Assembly: GCF_040546765.1 (NCBI RefSeq)
Contig: NZ_JBEPOK010000001.1
Span: 2,790,001-2,854,000, forward strand
From: Arthrobacter sp. OAP107
Lineage (GTDB): Bacteria > Actinomycetota > Actinomycetes > Actinomycetales > Micrococcaceae
Reading direction: 5' to 3'
Length of the DNA: 64,000 nucleotides
Both the position numbers and the translations under genes were made by a program. The notes under the pieces were generated by a model. The model searched no databases. It was not told where the DNA came from and worked only from the letters and a program-made list of their open reading frames with translations. Within the stretch, counting starts at the first letter, position 1. Each line of letters begins with the position of its first letter. Positions 51,354 to 60,923 of the stretch are shown here, piece by piece.

Positions 51354-54300
51354 ATGCTTCAAAACACCAGTACTTCCGGTTCCACCCCGCCACAGTCCGG
51401 ATCCACGCCGGAGGCCGACTCCCGCAGGGTTCTACGGGGCAGGGGCGCTGCCCTGGCCCGCAATATGGAGGCCAGTCTCAGCGTCCCAACCGCTTCGACC
51501 ATGAGGACGTTCGAGGTCTCCGGTCTCATGGAGTGGCGCGAAAGGCTCCGCGACCAGGGGTTCAACGTTCCTATCGCAGCCGTGCTCGCGACCGCTATGG
51601 CCCGGGCCGCACAGCATCAGGTTGCTGCGGTGCGTCGCCGCATAGAAAATGACGGTTCGGATCTCGTGCTTGTGGAAGAGGGCAGCGTCAACCTCGGAGT
51701 TGCGGTCGACGTCGAAACTTCGGCCGGGCACTCCATCATGGTGCCTGTCATCCAGGACGCAGCCAATCTCACCTTCCCGGAACTGGTTGAGCGTCTCGGC
51801 CAGCTCTCGCAGGAGTGCAGGACAGGCACTATCGCCGTTGCCAAGCTGCGCGGGGCGTCCCTCATCCTCACCAGCACGGGCCGTTTTGGTTCCACAACAG
51901 GTGTGCCCCTGCTTCCCGCCGGTCCGGGCATCATCGTTGCCGCTGGGGCCATCGGAGTCCCCGCGGGACTCGAAAAGCTGGCCGCCACCCATCCCGTAGA
52001 CCCCGTTTTGACGTTGTCTTCAACCTATGACCACCGTGCCATTCAGGGAGCAGACTCCGGCAGCTTCTTGGGAGCCGTAGAAAAATTCCTGCGGTCGCAG
52101 GAGTTCCTTGCGCAGCTGGAACAGGAAATACTCCAGAATGAGCCTGACCCCCTGCTTGACCTCCCGGCGTCGTCACAGTCCGGCGCCGTACGGTTGGCCG
52201 AGTTCAACGGTACAGCCAGTACAGCCGTCGCCCGGCTGGAGCCCGTACGGGCCCGTGTCGAAGGCTCCTGGCTGCCCGACGGCGTCGAAGTCGAGTTCGC
52301 ACACCTGTCCGATCCGGAAGCCCGCAGCTGGCTCGCCGACCTGATCAGGCACGGAACTCCACAGCCCGCCTCGGCCCGCCGCCTGCAGGCGCTGCGGCTT
52401 GCAACCGAGATCGACGTCTTCGAAACGTACTTGCAGACCCAGTTCCTCGGGCAAAAAACACTGTCCGTTCAAGGCCTTGAGTCCTCGGTGCTGGCGCTGG
52501 CCGAAATGGCCGGACAGGCCGCCGGGAAAGGCTACACAGAAACTGTGCTGGGCATGGCTCACCGCGGCCGGCTCAGCATCATGGCCCACATCCTCAACTG
52601 GCCTATGGAGCGGATCCTGGCCGAGTTCCTGCCCACTGCGCACTCGACACCGCACGCGCGTTCCGGGGATGTCCGGCAGCATCTGGGCGGCAGCGGCACG
52701 TTCACCGATACAGACGGTTCGTCCCTGGGCGTCATGCTGGAGCAGAACCCCAGCCACCTCGAATTTGTGTCCCCAGTGGCCCTCGGCGCCGCAAGGGCTA
52801 AGCAGGACGACCTCGTGGCGCAGGGCCTCACCCCGCATGAGGCACGCCGTAAAGTGCTTCCCGTCCTGCTGCACGGAGACGCCGCTTTCACAGGTCAAGG
52901 CGTGGTGTACGAGACCTTCAACCTGCAGCGGCTCGAACCGTACAACGTGGGCGGAACGATTCACATCGTCCAGGACAACCGACTGGGCTTCACGGCCACT
53001 CCCTTCCAACTCCGGTCCACGACCTGGCCCTCCGACGTCATCCGAGGCTTCGACGTACCCGTCATCCACACCGACGCGGACGATGTTGACGCCAATCTCA
53101 TGGCGGCCACGATCGCCTTTGAGTACCGCGAGCGGTTTGGCACGGACATCGTGATCCACGTCCAGGGCTACCGGCGCCATGGCCACAACGAAACTGACGA
53201 GCCCCGTTACACCCAGCCCGTCTACTACAGCGATATCGAAGAGCACCCACCTGTGCACGAGATCTATGCGTCCACCCTTACGGCGGCCGGGCTGGTGACG
53301 GACACCTACGTCGCTGACACCCGGGCCACTGCCAAAAAGCATCTGGTTGGAGCCTTGGACAAAGCCAAGGTCTTTGATCTCAATTCTGTGGTCACGCAGG
53401 AATTCGTGTCTCGCCCCGACGTCCAGGACAAGCTGGGATCCATCACCGCATCGTGGGTCTCCGAGGTCCTCGAGGTTTCTGAGCAGTCCCGCGATGACGT
53501 CATCATCCACCCGAAGCTGATGAAACAGTTCGACAAGAAGCGGTCCCTGCGTGACCAGAACTTCGTGGTTGACTGGGGCCAGGCGGAGCTGCTTGCCCTT
53601 AAGCTCATCAACCAGGCCGGAGTCCCCTTGCGGCTTACGGGTGAAGATGTGGAGCGCGGTACGTTCAGCCACAGGCACATCGTGGTCCACGATGTGCAAA
53701 CCGGAGACAAGGCCGAGCGGTTGACGTTTGGCGACGCGCCCTTCCTTGTGGCTAACACCCCCCTGACCGAAGTGGCCACCGTCGGCTTCGAGTACGGCTA
53801 CGGCCGGACGAATACCGGTTCCCTCCAGTTGTGGGAGGCGCAGTTCGGCGACTTCGTGAACGTGGCCCAGGTCATCTTCGATCAGTTCATCATGGCCGGG
53901 CGCGACAAATGGGGCCGCGAAAGCCGCTTCGTGGCGCTGCTCCCCCACGGCTGGGAAGGTGCCGGACCCGAGCACTCCTCGGCACGCCTGGAGCGCTTCC
54001 TCCAGTTGGGTGCCCGTGACAACGCCCGCATCCTGATTCCCACTACTGCGGCCCAGTACTTCAACGCACTGGTCAACGCCGCCGCGATGGACGAACCCCG
54101 CCCGTACATCATCTTTACGCCTAAGTCATTGCTGAGGGCCGAGTCAGCCAAGTCCGCTGTGGAGGACTTCACCGCGGGCACCTTCCACCCAGTCCTGGCA
54201 ACGGGGGCGCCCAGTGAGGAGACCCGCCGTCTAGTGCTGTGCTCCGGCAAGGTGGGCGTGGAGGCCAAAGAACGTCTGGGTGAAGGCGTTCGCCTGCTCC

Positions 54301-54593
54301 GCATCGAACAGCTGTACCCGTTCCCGCACGAAGAGGTCATGAGGGAAGTGGCGGCTGCCGGTGAACTGGAAGAGATCGTCTGGCTTCAGGAAGAACCCGA
54401 GAACATGGGTGCATGGAGCTACGTCCTGCCCAAGCTGCTCAAAATGGGCCTGGGCCGGTTCCGCCTCGGTTACGTAGGCAGGCCAGAGGCAGCATCCCCC
54501 GCCGAAGGCTACTCATCCGAGCACAAAGCGGCCCAGGAACGCCTGTTGGCGACGGCGGCCCAGGCTGGCACCGTCGACTTCCGCATCGGGTAA
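51354..54593 (+). CDS. Shortened E2-E1 2-oxoacid decarboxylase/dehydrogenase (Kgd/OdhA paralogue)
   Basis: A 1079-aa protein. Residues 40-245 are an E2 transacylase domain with the catalytic YDHRAIQGADSG (His 227). From about 345 an E1 ThDP domain follows: LGMAHRGRLSIMAHIL, PVLLHGDAAFTGQGVVYE, IVQDNRLGFTATP, YRRHGHNETDEPRYTQP. Actinobacterial Kgd/OdhA proteins are about 1220-1260 aa and begin with an E1-like N-terminal helix segment and linker. Both are missing here. The substrate loop normally read S-S-x-Y-x-T-D-V-A-K-M is changed to RSTTWPSDVIRGFDVPVIHT, and the ThDP motif has D-N for N-N. It probably acts on another 2-oxoacid. ATG 51354 has a weak AAAGATAAAGAG upstream. Confidence 0.88.
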   Translation: MLQNTSTSGSTPPQSGSTPEADSRRVLRGRGAALARNMEASLSVPTASTMRTFEVSGLMEWRERLRDQGFNVPIAAVLATAMARAAQHQVAAVRRRIENDGSDLVLVEEGSVNLGVAVDVETSAGHSIMVPVIQDAANLTFPELVERLGQLSQECRTGTIAVAKLRGASLILTSTGRFGSTTGVPLLPAGPGIIVAAGAIGVPAGLEKLAATHPVDPVLTLSSTYDHRAIQGADSGSFLGAVEKFLRSQEFLAQLEQEILQNEPDPLLDLPASSQSGAVRLAEFNGTASTAVARLEPVRARVEGSWLPDGVEVEFAHLSDPEARSWLADLIRHGTPQPASARRLQALRLATEIDVFETYLQTQFLGQKTLSVQGLESSVLALAEMAGQAAGKGYTETVLGMAHRGRLSIMAHILNWPMERILAEFLPTAHSTPHARSGDVRQHLGGSGTFTDTDGSSLGVMLEQNPSHLEFVSPVALGAARAKQDDLVAQGLTPHEARRKVLPVLLHGDAAFTGQGVVYETFNLQRLEPYNVGGTIHIVQDNRLGFTATPFQLRSTTWPSDVIRGFDVPVIHTDADDVDANLMAATIAFEYRERFGTDIVIHVQGYRRHGHNETDEPRYTQPVYYSDIEEHPPVHEIYASTLTAAGLVTDTYVADTRATAKKHLVGALDKAKVFDLNSVVTQEFVSRPDVQDKLGSITASWVSEVLEVSEQSRDDVIIHPKLMKQFDKKRSLRDQNFVVDWGQAELLALKLINQAGVPLRLTGEDVERGTFSHRHIVVHDVQTGDKAERLTFGDAPFLVANTPLTEVATVGFEYGYGRTNTGSLQLWEAQFGDFVNVAQVIFDQFIMAGRDKWGRESRFVALLPHGWEGAGPEHSSARLERFLQLGARDNARILIPTTAAQYFNALVNAAAMDEPRPYIIFTPKSLLRAESAKSAVEDFTAGTFHPVLATGAPSEETRRLVLCSGKVGVEAKERLGEGVRLLRIEQLYPFPHEEVMREVAAAGELEEIVWLQEEPENMGAWSYVLPKLLKMGLGRFRLGYVGRPEAASPAEGYSSEHKAAQERLLATAAQAGTVDFRIG

Positions 54594-54645
54594 CCATTCG
54601 ACCCGCGTCCAACCGGTCAGAGGGGCCTAAAGTAACCAAAGACTC

Positions 54646-54682
54646 AGGTCAGGCGGTGTAGGGATCCTGCACCGCCTGACCT
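54646..54682 (+). terminator. Hairpin after the E2-E1 gene
   Basis: AGGTCAGGCGGTG (54646-54658) and CACCGCCTGACCT (54670-54682) pair perfectly over 13 bp with an 11-base loop, 53 bp after the stop. There is no T-run. Confidence 0.7.
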
Positions 54683-54857
54683 AGTGAAGGGAACCAGCGG
54701 TGTTCGCAAGTACGAAGTCAGCCGTCAGGAGAACGCAACATTCTCCAGCACTCCGGATCCGTGACGAGCGGCCACAAGTACTCACCGGAATGCTCCGGCT
54801 CCAACCCCCGGGGCACTCCGGAAAACGAATAGTTACTTCAAGAGAAAGGAAATCATC

Positions 54858-55919
54858 ATGGAATACCGCTACCTGGGACGTTCAGGGCTGAAGGTCTCCA
54901 CCATCACCCTCGGAGCGATGATGTTTGGCGGTCAGGGCTTTTTCGCGTACGCCGGCAGCACCGGCCTGGATGAAGCGAAACGGCTGCTGGATATTGCGTT
55001 CGATCACGGAGTGAACCTAGTCGATACTGCAAATGTCTACTCCTATGGCGCGTCCGAGGAGATGCTGGGCAAGGCGCTAAAAGGTCGGCGCGACCGGACG
55101 CTCGTCGCCACAAAGGTACGCATGGGTATGGCTGACGGTCCGAATGACGGCGGGCTGTCGCGGCATCACATCATCGCCCAGTGCGAGGCCAGCCTGCGCC
55201 GCCTCGGCACCGACCACATCGACCTGTACCAGGTGCACGAGTGGGATGGACAGGTTCCTCTCGAGGAGACGCTGGAAGCACTGGACTCCCTCGTGCGTTC
55301 TGGCAAAGTAAGATACATCGGCAGTTCGAACTATGCCGGCTGGCAGCTGATGAAAGCCCTCGGGGTCTCCGAGCGGAAGGGGTATCAGCCATTCGTCTCG
55401 CAGCAGATTCACTACACGCTGCAAGCGCGGGAGGCCGAGTACGAACTGCTGCCGATCGCGGAGGACGCAGGCGTCGGGGTGCTGGTCTGGAGCCCACTGG
55501 CTGGTGGCCTGCTCTCGGGCAAGTATCGGCGCGGGCAGCCGGCACCGGAGGGCTCCCGCCAGCTCGCCGAATGGAATGAGCCGCCGGTGCGCGACGAGGG
55601 CGCGCTGTATGACATTGTGGAAGAGCTCGTCGCCATCGGAGATTCCCGCGGGATCTCGGCCGCCCAGGTTTCGCTGGCGTGGCTGCTGGGCCGTCCAGGG
55701 ATGTCGTCGCTCGTCGTGGGTGCTAGGACTGAGGAGCAGCTCTTGGACAACCTTGCCGCGGCCGACATTGCACTCACCGCAGAGGAGTGCGACCGTTTGG
55801 ATAAGGTCTCGGCACCGCCGTTGATCTACCCTTACTGGCACCACGCCAAGTCCGCTTCAGATCGACTCGGCCCGCACGACATCGTCCCCAACGAGGCATT
55901 AAGAAACAGCCGGTCATAA
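54858..55919 (+). CDS. Aldo/keto reductase
   Basis: A 353-aa TIM-barrel oxidoreductase. The catalytic tetrad is visible: Asp in NLVDTANVY with Tyr five residues on, Lys in TLVATKV, and His in LYQVHEWD. GKVRYIGSSNYAGWQL and VVGARTEEQLLDNL give the NADP site. It resembles the YajO/IolS branch. ATG 54858 follows GAAAGGAAATCATC. It reduces an aldehyde or ketone in the cytoplasm. It stands alone between two hairpins, so it is probably its own transcript. Confidence 0.9.
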   Translation: MEYRYLGRSGLKVSTITLGAMMFGGQGFFAYAGSTGLDEAKRLLDIAFDHGVNLVDTANVYSYGASEEMLGKALKGRRDRTLVATKVRMGMADGPNDGGLSRHHIIAQCEASLRRLGTDHIDLYQVHEWDGQVPLEETLEALDSLVRSGKVRYIGSSNYAGWQLMKALGVSERKGYQPFVSQQIHYTLQAREAEYELLPIAEDAGVGVLVWSPLAGGLLSGKYRRGQPAPEGSRQLAEWNEPPVRDEGALYDIVEELVAIGDSRGISAAQVSLAWLLGRPGMSSLVVGARTEEQLLDNLAAADIALTAEECDRLDKVSAPPLIYPYWHHAKSASDRLGPHDIVPNEALRNSRS

Positions 55920-55937
55920 ATGGGGACCTGCAAATAA

Positions 55938-55982
55938 GGTGGGGCTCGGGGTGGGCAACCTACGGCAAGCCCGAGCCTCACC
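55938..55982 (+). terminator. Hairpin after the aldo/keto reductase
   Basis: GGTGGGGCTCGGG (55938-55950) pairs with CCCGAGCCTCACC (55970-55982) over 13 positions with one G-U and a 19-base loop, shortly after the stop. Confidence 0.55.
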
Positions 55983-56042
55983 CCGTCTACCCACAAGTAC
56001 CTTGGAGACCGATGTGAGGGGCGCGCTGTGCCTGTCCCTACG

Positions 56043-56340
56043 CTACCGGCGAGCCCCGGCCCACGCGGCTACCGCTGCAACAGCATCGGCGACTGGGGTA
56101 GTGCCGTCAGTGAGCTCGGCGATAGTACGGCTCAGATCGAGGTTGTGGGGGCTCCGGCAAAGAAAGCTGCGACGTTGTCGCGGCGGACTCCTGCTCCACG
56201 AGCGTAGGCATGCGGTATCGAGTGCGTCGCCGGGCTCGTCGAGGATATGGCTGGGGCGGACGACGGTCCAGTCAAGGCCGGCGTCGGTCAGACATACTTC
56301 CACACGTTTTTCGTCCGCAGATAGTGAGCGTAACCCTCGC
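56043..56340 (-). pseudogene. C-terminal remnant of an NAD(P)H-binding (atypical SDR) protein
   Basis: Minus-strand reading gives LTDAGLDWTVVRPSHILDEP, then a frame change, then ELTDGTTPVADAVAAVAAW. These are the C-terminal motifs of YwnB/NmrA-like NAD(P)H-binding proteins (known pattern LDWT-V-RP...LTDEPG). The cofactor-binding half is missing, apparently replaced by the SDR gene upstream. It is truncated and frameshifted. Confidence 0.6.
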
Positions 56341-56373
56341 TGATCTGCCAGGGTGCTCCAAGGGCGCCTGGGG

Positions 56374-57210
56374 TCAGACACCCATGGCGCGGCGCATGAT
56401 TGAGTCGAAGGCGCGGTCCGAGAGCAGCCGGCGCAGGAAGACCAGGGGCCTGGCCCCGAAGCCGACGCGGTAGCGGGTGCGCGGCCGTCGGGCATTGGCG
56501 ATCTTGACGATGGTCTTGCCGATGACCGCCGGCTCCGACGTGGTGCGCGCGTTCGGTGCTGAGCTCGCGGCGAGGGCCTTGGCGGCACCGTTGGCCATGG
56601 TCGCGTACGCGCCGGTACTGGAGGTCTCTTTGAGCTTCTCCGCGGCGATGGCGCCCCACTCGGTGCGGATCGAGCCGGGCTGGACGACCACGACGTGGAT
56701 GCCGTGCTGCGCGGTCTCCATGCGAAGGGCGTCGCTGAGGGCCTCGACGGCGTACTTGCTGGCGTGGTACCAGCCGCCTAGCAGCGTGGTGAATTCGCCG
56801 CCCACGGAGCTGATGTTGATGACCGTGCCACTGTGTTGGGCGCGCATGTGCGGCAGCACGAGCTGCGTCAGGCGGGCCAGGCCGAAGATGTTGACCTCCA
56901 TCTGAGCGCGCGCCTCGACCATCGGAACGTCTTCGATGGAGCCGTAGGCGCCGTAACCGGCGTTGTTGACCAGGACGTCTACGCGTCCCGACTCCCGGAT
57001 GATGCTGTCGACCGCGGTGCGGACCGAGTCGTCGTCGGTGACGTCGAGGCTGAGGACGTTCACACCTGCGTCCTGAAGCGCGGACATCCGCTCAGTGCGC
57101 CGTGCGGCGCCGTAGACGGTGTAGCCCGCTTCCTTCAGGCGCAGCGCCGCGTCGGCTCCGATCCCGGAGGAGGCGCCGGTGACGAGAGCCACCCTGGTGG
57201 GTCTGGACAT
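56374..57210 (-). CDS. Short-chain dehydrogenase/reductase
   Basis: A 278-aa SDR: TGASSGIGADAALRL, DVLVNNAGYGAYG, VINISSVGG, YHASK as the catalytic pair, and a C-terminal extension (KIANARRPRTRYRVGFG, RAFDSIMRRAMGV) found in the subfamily of oxidoreductases regulated by TetR proteins. ATG 57210 follows AGAAGGAAAACGAC. It is divergent from the TetR gene, across twin palindromes, so it is almost certainly that regulator's target. Confidence 0.9.
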   Translation of the reverse strand: MSRPTRVALVTGASSGIGADAALRLKEAGYTVYGAARRTERMSALQDAGVNVLSLDVTDDDSVRTAVDSIIRESGRVDVLVNNAGYGAYGSIEDVPMVEARAQMEVNIFGLARLTQLVLPHMRAQHSGTVINISSVGGEFTTLLGGWYHASKYAVEALSDALRMETAQHGIHVVVVQPGSIRTEWGAIAAEKLKETSSTGAYATMANGAAKALAASSAPNARTTSEPAVIGKTIVKIANARRPRTRYRVGFGARPLVFLRRLLSDRAFDSIMRRAMGV

Positions 57211-57295
57211 GTCGTTTTCCTTCTCATTCTCGTGCCTTGGTGCGTTGATGGAAGTTCCGGCGACGACGGCAGTGGTCGGACGACCAGTTCCATCC

Positions 57296-57348
57296 AACCG
57301 GTTAGTTACATAGTAGGCCATTACGCCTCGGCTGTCAACTGGCTAGTT
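57296..57348. promoter_or_regulatory. Twin TetR operator candidates
   Basis: AACCGGTTAGTT (57296-57307) and AACTGGCTAGTT (57337-57348) are related imperfect palindromes 41 bp apart, centre to centre. Flanking CCAACC and GTTGG extend the symmetry. They lie between the divergent SDR and TetR genes, with the second 19 bp before the TetR ATG. Confidence 0.65.
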
Positions 57349-57366
57349 GGTTGTATGATCGGAATC

Positions 57367-57924
57367 ATGGCCACCCGGGACTCCGCCGCAACGAAGCAGC
57401 GCATCCTCAACGCTGCCACCGCCGAGTTCGCCGAGTACGGACTGGCTGGCGCACGCGTCGACCGGATCGCGATTCGCGCCGAAGCCAACAAGCAGCTCAT
57501 CTATGCGTACTTCGGCAACAAGGAAGACCTGTTCGACAACGCCCTCGCGGCCAACATCTCCCTGTTGCTCGACACGGTGCCCTTCACTGCCGACGACCTC
57601 CCCGAGTACGCCGCGGCCCTGTTCGACTTCGCGGTCGCGCACCCGCAGCTGATTCGGCTCGCGCGCTGGCACCAGCTCGAACGGCCCGGTGTCATGAATC
57701 AGCTACCCGAGACCGCGGCCTCGAACGCGCTCAAGCTCGACGCGATGGCCGCCGCGCAGCAGAGCGGCAAAATCAGCGACGAGTTACCCGCCGACCAGTT
57801 GTTAGCGCTCCTGCTCACGCTGATCCACGGCGGCGCCGAGACCCACATCGCCTCCGAGGACGGTCTCGCAGTCCAGCGAGAAACGCTCGTCGCGGGCGTG
57901 CGGCGGCTCACCTTCCCCACCTGA
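57367..57924 (+). CDS. TetR-family transcriptional regulator
   Basis: A 185-aa regulator: TKQRILNAATAEFAEYGLAG, RVDRIAIRAEANKQLIYAYF, GNKEDLFDNAL is a complete N-terminal helix-turn-helix, followed by a TetR_C-like helical domain (FAVAHPQLIRLARWHQLER). ATG 57367 is chosen; an in-frame ATG lies four codons before it. It is expected to repress its own gene and the divergent SDR. Confidence 0.9.
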   Translation: MATRDSAATKQRILNAATAEFAEYGLAGARVDRIAIRAEANKQLIYAYFGNKEDLFDNALAANISLLLDTVPFTADDLPEYAAALFDFAVAHPQLIRLARWHQLERPGVMNQLPETAASNALKLDAMAAAQQSGKISDELPADQLLALLLTLIHGGAETHIASEDGLAVQRETLVAGVRRLTFPT

Positions 57925-58369
57925 TCAGCTAACGGCGGAGGACACCTCGCCGACATCGCGTCCGGCACGCAACAGCTGCTACTTCACGATGGTGGCAGTC
58001 GACGACCCGAGACGGCCGCTCCCGGGGACGCCCTCGTGCCGACGAACATTGATGAACGACGTGGGTGGGATGCCTGCTCGCGACACGAGCTGCTCGCGAG
58101 CAGACGAGTTTGGGGTAGGCCTGGTCCGCGGAGTTCATTTCTCCAGATGGGCACTTGGACCAGGGACGACTGTCGATCATGACGCGCAGGGGGTCGGCGC
58201 CGGCCTTAGTCTTAGCCTCGACCCACCCATGAGCGTTGTCTGAGTGGTCGGCCTTGAGGTCGGCCCTTGGGCGGTGAGGGGTCGGTGGTCTGTCTGGCCT
58301 TGCTTCCGGGTCGTCCAGGAGTCCTAGGTTGTGCCGTCGCCGGCTCGGTGGTCAGGTCGCTGGTGCTGG

Positions 58370-58579
58370 TGGTGGTCCGCACACCCTGGTGAACAGCTCG
58401 GTCCAGGGGTGTTCCCAAGGCCAGGCGGTCGGCAGCAGGTGCAGGGTGATTCGTCGCGCTGACGTGGTGGTCCGCAGACCCCGGTGTGCTGACGTGGTGG
58501 TCCGCAGACCCCGGTGAACAGCTCGGTCCACGATTGTTCCCAAGGCCAGGCGGTCGGCAGATGCAGTGTGATTCGTGGC
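58370..58579. repeat. Duplicated ~85-bp unit with 30-bp tandem repeat in the IS1380 remnant
   Basis: 58370-58456 and 58496-58579 are imperfect copies (both contain GAACAGCTCGGTCCA and TTCCCAAGGCCAGGCGGTCG). Between and into them, GCTGACGTGGTGGTCCGCAG... is tandemly repeated at 58458-58487 and 58488-58517 with one mismatch. In the transposase frame this repeats the C-terminal segment ADRLALGT...DRAVHRGLRTTTS. Confidence 0.75.
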
Positions 58580-59790
58580 GATGCGTGCCGGGACGACGAT
58601 GAGCTTGCGGCGGATGGTCGCGGTGGTCGCCCTGGCCAGGACCGGTCCGGTCAGGTTCGCGGCGGCACGGGTCAGGTTTAACGCGATCACGGCCAGCACC
58701 AGCCACGCCAAGTTGGCCGCGAAGCTCGCCGAGGGCAGGTGCGCCAGCGCGGAGTTCTTCAGTCGGCATAGACCTGCTCGATGATCGCGTGGCCGCGGTG
58801 GGTCTGGTCCGCGGCCACGGTGTCAGCCAGAGCTTGGTCGGTGGTGAAGAACGCGTGGAACCGTGCCGAACAGGGTGTCGTGGCCGTGCGGCTTGGTCGG
58901 CTTGAGGTCCGGGATCCGGCGGACCACCAGCCGGCCAGTCACCCGCTCGGCCTTCTTGCGGGAGGTGAACGCGGACCCCGGCGACCTCGGCTCGCGAGAT
59001 CCACGTGTCGGTATCGAAGACCGCGTCGGTACTCGATCGGGGTCCAGGGTAGGACTCGATCGAAGCGATCGCAGCCCGGACCCGCTTGTCGAGGCGGACG
59101 GTGACCGAGACGTCGGCGCCGGCACGCAGTGCGGCGTTGACCGAGTCGGCACCGTAGAACGCCGAATCGGCGCGCACCAACAGCCTGGTGGCGGAGGTGA
59201 CCGGCGGCGCCGGTGTCATCGCTGCGACGGTCTTGAGCGCGTCAGCGACCGGCCGCTTCGCGCCGCACGGTGAGCCACACGATCCCTTCCGTGCTGGACC
59301 GCGACCACCGGTGCGGACCCGAAGGTGGTGGCCGTGGCCAGCAGCGCGTTCAAGCCACGGACCCCGGAGTACCCGTAGCCCGCGCCCTGCTTGGCATAGC
59401 CGTGGACCTCGATGATGGTGTCGTCGACATCGACCATCACCCGCTCGGCCGCCCGGTCCGAGGCCGCGCGATGAGCGGTGCTTGCTCGGCCAGTGGCAGC
59501 AAGAACTTCGAGGCGACCGCGTCGAGCTGTCCGACGTGGCCGAAAGCGAAAGACCGCAGGAACGAGCCCAGCGTCGAAGACTGTAGGCGTTGGCGAAGAC
59601 CCGACCCATCCCGCTGTGCCGCAGCAGCGCCTTGTCATCGATACTGTCCGCGCCAGCGACCATCCCCGCGACCAGCGAGGTCACCTTCGGCCCGGCATTC
59701 GCGCCTTGTCCGTCGGCACAGTCAGGTGCCGGTCAGCGATCGCATGCAGTCCCGCGGAGCGGGCCAATGCCACGACCGGGACCACCCGGC
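58580..59790 (-). pseudogene. IS1380-family transposase, heavily frameshifted
   Basis: Pieces in different frames run in order on the minus strand: TSLVAGMVAGADSIDDKALL, VMVDVDDTIIEVHGYAKQGA then GYGYSGVRGLNALLATATTF, GSCGSPCGAKRPVADALKTV, LLVRADSAFYGADSVNAALR, and LVLAVIALNLTRAAANLTG. These are hallmark segments of IS1380-family DDE transposases. At least four frame changes and a duplicated C-terminal part show it is inactive. Terminal repeats were not identified. Confidence 0.8.
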
Positions 59791-60002
59791 CGACGACACG
59801 AGAGTCGGATCATTGAACACTGCCGAGGTCATCCGCGGCGTGTGGCAGAGTTGCATCTCTACGAGATGCCCTTCGTGCTGGTTGGAGTCGGTCCCCGAAG
59901 AAATCCGATTTTCCCAGCCCGCAAGGGCATTCTCACCTCACGACTTGCTCATCCCACCAATCTCATCGGTCGATCGAGGCTAAGAGTCGCGCCGAAAGAG
60001 CT
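59791..60002. other. Short gap between IS1380 remnant and regulator
   Basis: Nothing recognisable. It presumably includes the old outer boundary of the IS1380 element. Confidence 0.3.
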
Positions 60003-60851
60003 TCAAGCCGAATTGTTGGTGGCGGCCCAGCTGGCGAGCAGGATGATCTTGTCGGCTGATTCGGAGCCCTCGTCCGGCGTGTAGGTACTAATGGACAAGC
60101 CTGGTTCGCCGGGCATCTCGAACACGTCGTAGGTGAGGTCGAGGTCACCGACCTCGGGGTGGCTGTACACCTTCCGGCCGGTGCGGTGCTCGTGGACGTC
60201 GTGGTCCGCCCAGTCCTTCCGGAACTGGGGGCTGCGGGTGGCGAGTTCGCCGATGAGTTCCGTGATTTCGGCGTTGAGCGGGTCACGGCCAGCCTCGTAG
60301 CGGAGCATCGCTGCGTTCAGGCTGCAGGCGAGCGGCCAGTCGGCGTAGTAGTCCTTCGCTCGGGAGTCGAGGAAGATAAAGCGGGCCATGTTGGGCCGGT
60401 CGGAGTCGAAGTGGGGCGAAAACAGCGCCCGTCCCAGAAGGTTCGAGGCAACGAGGTCCTGGCGGGCGTTGTAGACGACGGCGGGCACGGCCAAGTTGTC
60501 GAGCACCCGCTGGACCGACGGGCAGACGGCGACGGCCGCCGTCGTTCGTCCCGTGGCGTTCGTGACCGGCGAGGTGACGCGGGCGAGGTCCAGAAGGTGT
60601 TCGCGTTCGACGTCGGACAGGTGCAGCGCGCGGGCGATCGCATTGAGCACGCTGTCGGACGCGCCGTGGATGTTTCCGCGCTCCAGCCGCGTGTAGTAAT
60701 CGACGCTTACGCCGGCGAGCTGGGCGACCTCTTCGCGCCGGAGGCCGGGCACGCGCCGTTCGTCGCCGAAGTCGGGCAGCCCGGCCTGTGCGAGCGTGAC
60801 GTTCGCGCGCCGGGAGACGAGGAACTTCCGGATGTCGTCTTTTTTGCTCAT
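60003..60851 (-). CDS. XRE-family regulator with MmyB-like ligand domain
   Basis: A 282-aa protein. The N-terminal helix-turn-helix reads RRVPGLRREEVAQLAGVSVD then YYTRLERGNIHGASDSVLNA. From about 110 comes the MmyB-like domain (VLDNLAVPAVVYNARQDLVA, LRYEAGRDPLNAEITELIGE), a PAS-like fold that binds fatty-acid-like ligands in relatives. ATG 60851 is used. It follows the zinc alcohol dehydrogenase by 72 bp on the same strand, so it is probably co-transcribed and controls it. This HTH/MmyB type is common in actinomycetes next to SDR or dehydrogenase genes. Confidence 0.9.
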   Translation of the reverse strand: MSKKDDIRKFLVSRRANVTLAQAGLPDFGDERRVPGLRREEVAQLAGVSVDYYTRLERGNIHGASDSVLNAIARALHLSDVEREHLLDLARVTSPVTNATGRTTAAVAVCPSVQRVLDNLAVPAVVYNARQDLVASNLLGRALFSPHFDSDRPNMARFIFLDSRAKDYYADWPLACSLNAAMLRYEAGRDPLNAEITELIGELATRSPQFRKDWADHDVHEHRTGRKVYSHPEVGDLDLTYDVFEMPGEPGLSISTYTPDEGSESADKIILLASWAATNNSA

Positions 60852-60923
60852 GTGTTCACGCTATGCCTAAGGGGGACGGGCGGGAGCCCAGTGGCCCCCG
60901 CCGGGTTGGTTTGACCGTGTGTT

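Noticed and set aside
52173..53975. 600-aa minus-strand open frame
   Set aside because: It is the antisense shadow of the E2-E1 gene, has no ribosome site, and its composition mirrors the plus-strand codons.
56043..56588. 181-aa minus-strand protein
   Set aside because: Only its C-terminal part resembles a family; the N-terminal half is a shadow of the SDR gene, so it is recorded as a remnant.
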